Source: a virus
Reading direction: 5' to 3' (one strand)
DNA length: 21,941 bases
Virus record (IMG/VR): IMGVR_UViG_3300002835_001238
Span: 1 to 21,941 of that record
A program made the translations under genes and the position numbers. Shown in pieces: positions 15,325-20,394 of the stretch. The notes beneath the pieces are model-generated. The model did not search any database and was not told the DNA's origin. It worked only from the letters and a program-made list of their open reading frames with translations. Each line of letters starts with the position of its first letter. Within the stretch, counting starts at the first letter, position 1.

Positions 15325-16012
15325 ACAATACTTACAAGAAGACACGGCTTCAAATAGCGAATACGTTCAACGTATTCGAGACCTATTAAATGATTGGGCA
15401 AGTCAAGAACTTATACCGAATGACCCAAAGAAAAACTCTTTGCACGGTTTCAAAATATCTGCATCTGGGATAGTTGATTGTCAGTTAGGAACTCTTATAA
15501 TTTATGATGAAATGTTAGATGCTAATGGTGAATTCCCATTCAAAATCCGAAATGCAAAATATATGATTTTGGAGCGTTTAGAAAAATTAAAATCATTCAA
15601 AAACTTTCCTGAAAAATTAGTATGTAAATCAGATTATAGGGATGTTTTTATAACATATCATCTTTTTAAGTATCGTAAAATTACATCTTTTGAGAATTTT
15701 CCAAAATATTGTCCTAATGGAGAAATACAACTAGAGGCATTTGTAAATGCTTCTTTTTCAAATATTCATAAACATATTTTGGATGCAGAAACAATAAGAA
15801 TAAATCCTAATTATGTTGGACCTATTTTATCATTTTTAAAGATTCCAACTTTAACAGATGTATATGCATTTACGGGGGATGTAAATGACGAAAGTGAATC
15901 ATGTAAAGAAGCTCTTAGTATTCTAAATAAACATTTAAATGGTAATAGAGACTTTATTGCATGTCAACGAGAACTAATTGAAAAGGATTTAGATGAATAT
16001 GCTGAATTATAA
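15311..16012 (+). CDS. Array paralog 18 (last of second block), LRR-like
   Basis: 233 residues from ATG 15311. A further ATG at 15305 would add Met-Asn only; the 14-nt overlap seen at the other junctions of this type and the MQSFKQYLQE leader favour 15311. The core resembles the 6078 and 8828 genes: HGFKISASG, DANGEFPFKIRNAK, SFKNFPEKL, TSFENFPKYCPNG, SFSNIHKHI and YVGPILSFLKIPTL. Those relatives carry MKI-type leaders. The tag CQRELIEKDLDEYAEL is followed by TAA with no start codon in the junction position. The Ala-Glu codons are GCT GAA, without a GGAG site, as expected for an array end. Confidence 0.92.
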   Translation: MQSFKQYLQEDTASNSEYVQRIRDLLNDWASQELIPNDPKKNSLHGFKISASGIVDCQLGTLIIYDEMLDANGEFPFKIRNAKYMILERLEKLKSFKNFPEKLVCKSDYRDVFITYHLFKYRKITSFENFPKYCPNGEIQLEAFVNASFSNIHKHILDAETIRINPNYVGPILSFLKIPTLTDVYAFTGDVNDESESCKEALSILNKHLNGNRDFIACQRELIEKDLDEYAEL

Positions 16013-16015
16013 GAA

Positions 16016-16023
16016 TATAAATA
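16016..16023 (+). promoter_or_regulatory. T4-type late promoter (TATAAATA) for the large terminase
   Basis: An exact match to the T4 late octamer, in the 45-base gap between the array and terL. By analogy with T4, transcription would start about 6 nt further on, near 16029-16030. The box overlaps the left arm of the hairpin at 16020-16055. Confidence 0.7.
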
Positions 16024-16055
16024 TAGATATTAATTACTATTCTAATATCTATATT
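16020..16055 (+). promoter_or_regulatory. Perfect inverted repeat directly before the terL start codon
   Basis: A 13-bp perfect stem, AATATAGATATTA (16020-16032) with TAATATCTATATT (16043-16055), and a 10-nt loop; the ATG follows after 2 nt. Only read-through transcripts from the array contain both arms. A transcript from the late box at 16016 would start near 16030 and lose most of the left arm. T4 uses this arrangement (for example genes e and soc) to keep early read-through RNA untranslated. The stem has one G-C pair, so it is only moderately stable. There is no recognisable Shine-Dalgarno sequence. The effect on translation is inferred. Confidence 0.65.
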
Positions 16056-16057
16056 AT

Positions 16058-17617
16058 ATGGCAAATCCTTATCTAAAGCGAGCGAATACAGAAACTGAAT
16101 ACGAAGCTTGGCAAATCCAAGAACTTGAGAAGTGTATGAATGACCCGATATACTTCATCAAAAACTATGTCAAAATTCAGCATGCTATTAAAGGTACGGT
16201 TCTATTTGAGCTGTTTGACTATCAAGAAGAATTCATTCTAGCAATTCACAATAACAAAGATACGTTAGCACTAATGTCTCGCCAGCTTGGTAAGACAACT
16301 ACTGCGGCAATCTACATCTTTTGGCTTTCTGCTTTTACTGATGACCAAGCATGTGTGATAGCATCTAAGAACATGGACCATGCTACAGACATCATGGCCA
16401 AAATCAAATTTGCATATGAAGAGCTTCCAAATTGGTTGAAGCCTGGAGTCAAGTTCTACAATCGTACATCAATCGAATTTGACAATGGTTCAATCATCAA
16501 ATCACAAGCAACTACAGAAAAAACTGGTCGTGGTAATTCACCATCAATTCTAATGCTTGACGAGATTAGCTTTATTTCAACTCGTATCCAAGAAAAGATT
16601 TGGGCTTCAATTGCTCCGGCTCTTTCAACTGGTGGTAAGTTGATTATGACAACTACTCCTAATGGTGATACTGACTTGTTTGCTAGATTGTGGAGAGAAT
16701 GTCTTGCAGGTCTAAACAGCTTTAGTCATACTTTTGCTCATTATACTCAACATCCTGAACGTGGTCCTGAATCTGGTTATCGAGAAGAAATGCTTGCAAA
16801 ACTAGGGGAACTTGTTGTACGAGTAGAACTTGATTGCGAATTCCTTTCTTCTGATGCTCTTCTTATCCAATCACAACGTCTTATCGAACTTAGACATCAA
16901 CAACCAATCTTTATTGACAAGGGCTTTTCTTTCTGGGAAAACATTCGTGCTGATGCTGCTTATCTTGTAGGTGTTGATATTGCAACGGGTTCGGGTCGAG
17001 ATTACAGTGTTGTTGAAGTGTTTGAGTTTCCATCACTTATTCAAGTTGCTGAGCTTCGAACTAATAGTCTAAACATACCTGACTTATATGATAGAATAAA
17101 GTGGTTACTAAACAAAATGTCAAGTCATACTATGAATAACAAACGACCTGAAGTATTCTGGACATTTGAACGAAATGGAGTTGGTGAAGCTATTGGTGCT
17201 CTTTATAATACCGATGAACATCCACCTGAGTATGCCGAACTTATCAATGATGTGCCTGGCAAGTTAGGAATGCAAACAACAAATCGTAACAAAATCCTCG
17301 CTTGTCTTCAACTAAAGTCTATGGTTGAAAAGATAAAGAACGGATTGGAGATAAGGTCTGAAATCAATATCTTTGAACTTAAGAACTTTATTGCTTCAGG
17401 TGGTTCTTATGCCGCTAAGATTGGAGCTACTGATGACAGTGTGTCTGCATTATTACTTATTATTAGATTGCTAAAGCATGTAAGTGAGTTTGATGACAAA
17501 GCTAGAAAGTTGTTATATGAATATAATGCCGAAGATTATAACCCAGCGGTAAATAGCTTTGGACCTGACACTCCATTAGATGAAAGTGATGAAGCAATAC
17601 CTTTTATGGTGCTTTGA
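16058..17617 (+). CDS. 17: Terminase large subunit, T4 gp17-like
   Basis: 519 residues (T4 gp17 has 610; the difference is mostly at the N-terminus). This is the DNA-packaging motor and headful nuclease acting at the portal. ATPase: Walker A SRQLGKTT (74-81), Walker B ILMLDE (164-169), coupling motif TTT (198-200). C-terminal RNase H-type nuclease: D307 in VGVDIATGSGRDYS, E371 in FWTFERNGVGEA, and D459/D460 in GATDDSVSALLL. All key residues are present, so it should be active. It follows the last array gene after 45 bases holding a late promoter and a hairpin, rather than overlapping terS as in T4. The transcript probably ends in the downstream non-coding region. Confidence 0.95.
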   Translation: MANPYLKRANTETEYEAWQIQELEKCMNDPIYFIKNYVKIQHAIKGTVLFELFDYQEEFILAIHNNKDTLALMSRQLGKTTTAAIYIFWLSAFTDDQACVIASKNMDHATDIMAKIKFAYEELPNWLKPGVKFYNRTSIEFDNGSIIKSQATTEKTGRGNSPSILMLDEISFISTRIQEKIWASIAPALSTGGKLIMTTTPNGDTDLFARLWRECLAGLNSFSHTFAHYTQHPERGPESGYREEMLAKLGELVVRVELDCEFLSSDALLIQSQRLIELRHQQPIFIDKGFSFWENIRADAAYLVGVDIATGSGRDYSVVEVFEFPSLIQVAELRTNSLNIPDLYDRIKWLLNKMSSHTMNNKRPEVFWTFERNGVGEAIGALYNTDEHPPEYAELINDVPGKLGMQTTNRNKILACLQLKSMVEKIKNGLEIRSEINIFELKNFIASGGSYAAKIGATDDSVSALLLIIRLLKHVSEFDDKARKLLYEYNAEDYNPAVNSFGPDTPLDESDEAIPFMVL

Positions 17618-17635
17618 GGAAAAACCTCGTTTTTC
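17615..17635 (+). terminator. Weak possible terminator at the end of terL
   Basis: GAGG (17616-17619), an A5 loop, then CCTC (17625-17628), G and TTTTTC. The stem is only 4 bp plus a possible wobble and overlaps the TGA stop, so this is a low-confidence call. Confidence 0.3.
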
Positions 17636-17685
17636 TTAAAAAATTGCCGAGTGATTAGTCATGGAAAATGATGTGTTTGAAAACT

Positions 17686-17863
17686 AGTAATAAAATCAAT
17701 AAGTTACGAAGATAATGATAAATATTTTTAGTAATAAAATCAACTACTTAGAAAAACGTCAACTTCTAGTAATAACGAAATTGAAGAGGAGAGGAGAGAG
17801 ACAACTGAATATAATATATACCCTTAGTCTGTCAGTTTTTCGAGTAATAAAATCAACTGCTTA
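17686..17863 (+). repeat. Three 21-base direct repeats (AGTAATAAAATCAA...TTA)
   Basis: Copies at 17686-17706, 17730-17750 and 17843-17863. The first 14 bases, AGTAATAAAATCAA, are identical in all three, and copies two and three differ at one position over 21 bases. The spacing is uneven (44 and 113 bases), so this is not a CRISPR or minisatellite pattern. Confidence 0.8.
17717..17724 (+). promoter_or_regulatory. Probable late promoter box (GATAAATA)
   Basis: The same GATAAATA as at 2988 and 3741, lying between the first two direct repeats in the non-coding region. It is 250 bases upstream of the next gene, with terminator-like hairpins in between, so it may make a short untranslated RNA rather than serve the gene at 17976. 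Confidence 0.4.
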
Positions 17864-17902
17864 GACACGAGCGAAATCAATTATATAGTCTGTCAGTTTT
17901 TT
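17855..17902 (+). terminator. Terminator-like hairpin in the non-coding region
   Basis: Nested pairing AACTG-ctt-AGAC (17855-17866) with GTCT-gt-CAGTT (17888-17898), followed by further T residues to 17902. A similar, weaker arrangement (AACTGA near 17802-17808, TCAGTT at 17833-17838, T run) uses the first copy of TAGTCTGTCAGTTTTT. Loops are long, so efficiency is doubtful. Confidence 0.35.
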
Positions 17903-17975
17903 AGCTTGCATAGATTATGGCTTAGGTGTAAATAGTAAATCAAACATTTATATAAAGAGAGAGAGAACATCTATC

Positions 17976-18392
17976 ATGAAACTTATCGACATCAAACCAC
18001 ATGTTATCAGTGAGTCAAGCACTCCTATACATATGACTATGCTTCTTGACGAAGTAAGAAACGCAGGCAAAATCACTAACACTGCACAAACTGTTCTGAT
18101 TGCACAACTTGTTCAATTGTTCAAGTTTTCACCAGTCAATCCGCAGAATGATATTCTTCAGTTCCAACAATCTCATAGTGCAATGAAACCTCGTTATGTC
18201 TATGAGAATCCAACTCCTAAGGAATTACTTGATGATATCAAAGGTCTGAAAGATGATGAACAAGTCAAGTTAGCAGAATGGCTATTACGTCAACTTGCAA
18301 TCGTTGAGGCAAATGAAGATTTGGAACTTTATCATAATCCTGAAATGGCATTGAATAAATGGATAAGCCTTGTAACGAAGGCTCAACATTAA
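17976..18392 (+). CDS. Hypothetical protein with a possible capsid-targeting-like N-terminus
   Basis: 138 residues, soluble and mostly helical; no recognised domain. The N-terminus MKLIDIKPHVISE|S ends in I-S-E at residue 13, which would fit the same prohead-protease consensus as the array leaders, but it otherwise differs and the family tag is absent. The middle contains KELLDDIKGLKDDEQVKLAEWLLRQL, an amphipathic helix pair, and the C-terminus MALNKWISLV. A purine-rich site (AAAGAGAGAGAGAA, 17955-17968) precedes the ATG. It lies between terL and a tail-fibre-like gene, so a virion role is plausible but not shown. Confidence 0.75.
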   Translation: MKLIDIKPHVISESSTPIHMTMLLDEVRNAGKITNTAQTVLIAQLVQLFKFSPVNPQNDILQFQQSHSAMKPRYVYENPTPKELLDDIKGLKDDEQVKLAEWLLRQLAIVEANEDLELYHNPEMALNKWISLVTKAQH

Positions 18393-18398
18393 TAAATA
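18391..18398 (+). promoter_or_regulatory. Possible late promoter box (AATAAATA)
   Basis: A one-mismatch version of the late octamer at the very end of the upstream gene, 47 nt before the start of the next gene. That gene also has a GGAG site at 18431-18434, 10 nt from its ATG. Confidence 0.35.
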
Positions 18399-18444
18399 TT
18401 ATTATATTCAAATACTCGCTTTCTATAGATGGAGCTAAATTAAC

Positions 18445-18882
18445 ATGACTTATCAAATAAAACATGCTGATACTTCGGTCGCAGATATACCTCTTGCGCC
18501 GCTTACTACAGATGATACTTCAACTTCATTGACCTTTGTTGGTCGTGGAGTTCCAAATCATGGGCAAATACATCAAACAAATTTTTTGAAAATACTTGAA
18601 AACTTTGCTTCTGATACTGCGCCTCTTCATCCTGTTTACGGACAACAATGGTACAGTAAGACGCTAAAACAACTGAAAGTCTGGGATGGGACAGCTTGGA
18701 TACTTTCACAGTCTTGCGCATGTCAGGTTGGTCCAACTGCTCCAACTTTTATCGCAAAAGGTCAAATGTGGTATAATACTACTACAAGCATGTTGATGGT
18801 GCAGATAGGAAATACTGCAGGAACTTCTAAATGGGTTACCGCAATTGATGAGAGCTTGTTATACTTAGCACTTCTCATGTAA
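18445..18882 (+). CDS. Virion protein with tail-fibre-type GQxWY repeats
   Basis: 145 residues. After an N-terminal strand-rich part (TSLTFVGRGVPNHGQIHQTNFLKILENFAS) come two copies of a short beta motif: VYGQQWYSKTLKQLKVWDGTAWI (about 63-86) and AKGQMWYNTTTSMLMVQIG (about 107-125) ending K-W-V. The motif 'G-Q-x-W-Y-(D/N)-x-x-x-x-x-L-x-V-x-x-G-x-x-W' is common in tail-fibre and other virion proteins of large myoviruses. Hence a structural, probably adhesin-associated role is likely. At 145 residues it is far shorter than a full fibre, so it may be an adaptor. A GGAG site lies 10 nt upstream. Confidence 0.65.
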   Translation: MTYQIKHADTSVADIPLAPLTTDDTSTSLTFVGRGVPNHGQIHQTNFLKILENFASDTAPLHPVYGQQWYSKTLKQLKVWDGTAWILSQSCACQVGPTAPTFIAKGQMWYNTTTSMLMVQIGNTAGTSKWVTAIDESLLYLALLM

Positions 18883-18915
18883 TTCGCAACACTTATTTCT
18901 GGAGTATCTTTTCAT

Positions 18916-19545
18916 ATGTCAATTTTAGTCGCAGTTAGCGGAACTCACGGTTCTGGAAAATCCGCAATTCTTGAGGGATTATCAGCAAATTCTCAATTTA
19001 CAGTAGATACATTCAAAGTATCTCGTGCTGTTCAAGAAGAACTCGGTGTAGAAAATCTTCAAGAAGTATTGACATCTTTCTACAAAATGAAAGATTATCA
19101 AGAAAAAGTTTTTGAATACAAATGGAGTCATGATAGTGCTTTAGCTAAAGCAGAAGATTCCAAACTCGTTTTGACTGAAAGGTCATTCTTCGATATTGCA
19201 GCTTATACTGAGATTTGGGTATCTCGTCTAAATAGAACTTCTGAAGCACAACGTACCTGGTTTGCAGATTTCAAAGCAAGATGTATTGAAGCTCAACGTA
19301 TCTACAACGGGTTAGTCATCGTACATGCTCATCCAAACATTCCATTTGAACTTGACCCGAATCGTGCTGATGAACAAAGTAGAGCTCAATTTGAAAACTT
19401 GCTGATTTCATATTCTACTTTATATGGTGATGCTATACGTCGTCCAGCAACTAAGAACTTTTATGCTAAGTTGGATGTCTTCTGCGAAGGAAGAACAGAA
19501 CGTGTTGAACTTGTTACTGACTTTTTGAACCATTTACATTCGTAG
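18916..19545 (+). CDS. P-loop ATPase/nucleoside or nucleotide kinase-like protein
   Basis: 209 residues. The N-terminal strand ILVAVSGTHGSGKS contains a perfect Walker A, G9-T-H-G-S-G-K-S16. A strand LVLTERSFFDIAAYTE around residue 85 resembles the DR(S) region of deoxynucleoside and thymidylate kinases and of NadR-type AAA_28 proteins. VIVHAHPNIPFELDPNRADEQSR (about 133-157) looks like a lid region. The probable job is phosphorylating a nucleoside or nucleotide, or a related ATP-dependent step in the infected cell; the substrate cannot be read. GGAG (18901-18904) precedes the ATG by 11 nt. It is a metabolic gene among virion genes, adjacent to the exonuclease. Confidence 0.7.
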   Translation: MSILVAVSGTHGSGKSAILEGLSANSQFTVDTFKVSRAVQEELGVENLQEVLTSFYKMKDYQEKVFEYKWSHDSALAKAEDSKLVLTERSFFDIAAYTEIWVSRLNRTSEAQRTWFADFKARCIEAQRIYNGLVIVHAHPNIPFELDPNRADEQSRAQFENLLISYSTLYGDAIRRPATKNFYAKLDVFCEGRTERVELVTDFLNHLHS

Positions 19546-19561
19546 CAACACCTGATATAAT
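19533..19561 (+). promoter_or_regulatory. Sigma70-type promoter with extended -10, before the exonuclease gene
   Basis: TTTACA (19533-19538), a 17-base spacer, TATAAT (19556-19561), with TG at 19553-19554 giving an extended -10. This is 5/6 and 6/6 to consensus with ideal spacing. It overlaps the 3' end of the kinase gene and would start RNA near 19568, about 30 nt before the exonuclease ATG. It suggests expression by the unmodified host polymerase, unlike the late boxes elsewhere. Confidence 0.65.
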
Positions 19562-19563
19562 TG

Positions 19564-19587
19564 AACCTATACTACTTTTATTAGGTT
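19564..19587 (+). promoter_or_regulatory. Small hairpin covering the weak ribosome site of the exonuclease gene
   Basis: AACCTA (19564-19569) can pair with TAGGTT (19582-19587) across a 12-nt loop. The right arm contains the only AGG upstream of the ATG at 19597. The stem is 6 bp, so this is suggestive only. Confidence 0.3.
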
Positions 19588-19596
19588 TAACTTTAT

Positions 19597-20202
19597 ATGA
19601 CTTTGCAACTTTATACATCTCGTGCCCCTAAGTTAGGTCTTTGCCTTGACTTTGAGACTTCAGGTTCAACGTGGGGCGGTGATAGTTCTATTGACCATCA
19701 AGCACTAAGTTTGGGTATGGCAGTGTTCAACACTCGAACGTTAGATGTTGTGGATTCTCTCTATCTTGAGATGAAGTTTGATGCAAGCCGATACAAATGG
19801 TCTGCTGAAGCTGAAGCAATACACGGACTTTCACAAGCATATCTGGAAGAACACGGGCTGTCTAACGAAGATGCGGTTGTGCAAATTGTCGAATTTTTGT
19901 TGAAGTATTTTGGACCTAATCCGGAAATCATGGTCATGGGTCACAATGTCGATTATGACTTATTGTTTATGCGTCAGATGTTAGTTCCACATAACATGAT
20001 GTTTCATGTTCATAATGTGAAGATTGATACTGCAGGTGTTAGCTTTGTCAATTTTGTGACATATAAATCAGACCACTTGTTCGAAATAACAGGAGTTGGC
20101 GACCGTGATACACATAATGCATTGGCTGATGTGTTCATGACAATTGCTGCTGTAAAGTTTATGCGAGACTTAGTTGAGATGGCTTTAACTGATGGTAATT
20201 GA
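19597..20202 (+). CDS. DEDDh 3'-5' exonuclease (DnaQ/RNase T superfamily)
   Basis: 201 residues, a single exonuclease domain. All catalytic residues of the DEDDh class are visible: ExoI LDFETSG (D18, E20), ExoII GHNVDYDLLFM (D121, or D119) and ExoIII RDTHNALADV (H173, D178). It should degrade single-stranded DNA or RNA from the 3' end with two metal ions. It is a stand-alone protein, not fused to a polymerase, so the likely role is nucleotide recycling, repair or RNA turnover rather than proofreading. A good sigma70-type promoter lies just upstream. The last 11 nt overlap the next gene. Confidence 0.9.
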   Translation: MTLQLYTSRAPKLGLCLDFETSGSTWGGDSSIDHQALSLGMAVFNTRTLDVVDSLYLEMKFDASRYKWSAEAEAIHGLSQAYLEEHGLSNEDAVVQIVEFLLKYFGPNPEIMVMGHNVDYDLLFMRQMLVPHNMMFHVHNVKIDTAGVSFVNFVTYKSDHLFEITGVGDRDTHNALADVFMTIAAVKFMRDLVEMALTDGN

Positions 20203-20392
20203 TAAAGATTTATGTTATGTCTATGACGGTTTAGAAGTCCGTCAAACTGGTCGAACGGCAGTTAAAACTATTGGCAAAAATCTGCGAGCTAAAGAGCAGA
20301 CTATAGTTGAAATAACTCCTGCTCTTGATGCAGGTTTATGGTTCAAATGGGTAAGACCTGAAGACCTTTATGTAATACATCCATCAGAATAA
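20192..20392 (+). CDS. Small hypothetical protein
   Basis: 66 residues, beta-rich by pattern (LCYVYDGLEVRQTGR, QTIVEITPAL, WFKWVRPEDLYVI). No motif is recognised. The final part, W-F-K-W-V-x-P-x-D-L-Y-V-I, reads like a small SH3-like or accessory fold, but this is only an impression. It overlaps the exonuclease gene by 11 nt (ATGGTAATTGA) and lies 2 nt before the next gene, so it is translationally coupled in the exonuclease operon. Confidence 0.65.
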   Translation: MVIDKDLCYVYDGLEVRQTGRTAVKTIGKNLRAKEQTIVEITPALDAGLWFKWVRPEDLYVIHPSE

Positions 20393-20394
20393 TA

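Larger units (their letters stand above)
6078..16012 (+). repeat. Tandem paralog array, block 2 (14 genes, 9.9 kb)
   Basis: Fourteen members with no intergenic base. The thirteen internal junctions are: 1 nt at 6755, 8828, 9493, 10787, 13057 and 13995; 4 nt at 7423, 8136, 10131 and 11419; 14 nt at 12332, 14650 and 15311. Leaders and tags are conserved while cores fall into at least three types (LRR-like; non-LRR 10131/10787/13995; CYYF 6755/14650). No internal promoter or terminator is apparent, so the block should be transcribed with terS. Confidence 0.92.
17618..17975 (+). other. 358-base non-coding region with direct repeats
   Basis: No coding sequence is evident and I find no tRNA. The region holds three copies of a 21-base direct repeat, consensus AGTAATAAAATCAACTxCTTA (17686-17706, 17730-17750, 17843-17863), plus a fragment AGTAATAA at 17768. 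There are two copies of TAGTCTGTCAGTTTTT (17825-17840, 17886-17901) and a purine tract (GAGGAGAGGAGAGAG, 17785-17799). A GATAAATA box is at 17717. It could hold terminators, small RNAs or a packaging/recognition site; none is proven. Confidence 0.6.

Noticed and set aside
6078-16012. CRISPR-like or integron-like array
   Set aside because: Repeats are 0.63-0.94 kb apart, lie inside coding sequence and have no integrase, attC-like palindromes or Cas genes; this is a tandem paralog family.
17618-17975. tRNA gene or origin of replication
   Set aside because: No cloverleaf or anticodon stem could be built by eye, and there is no iteron or binding-site pattern known to me for an origin.
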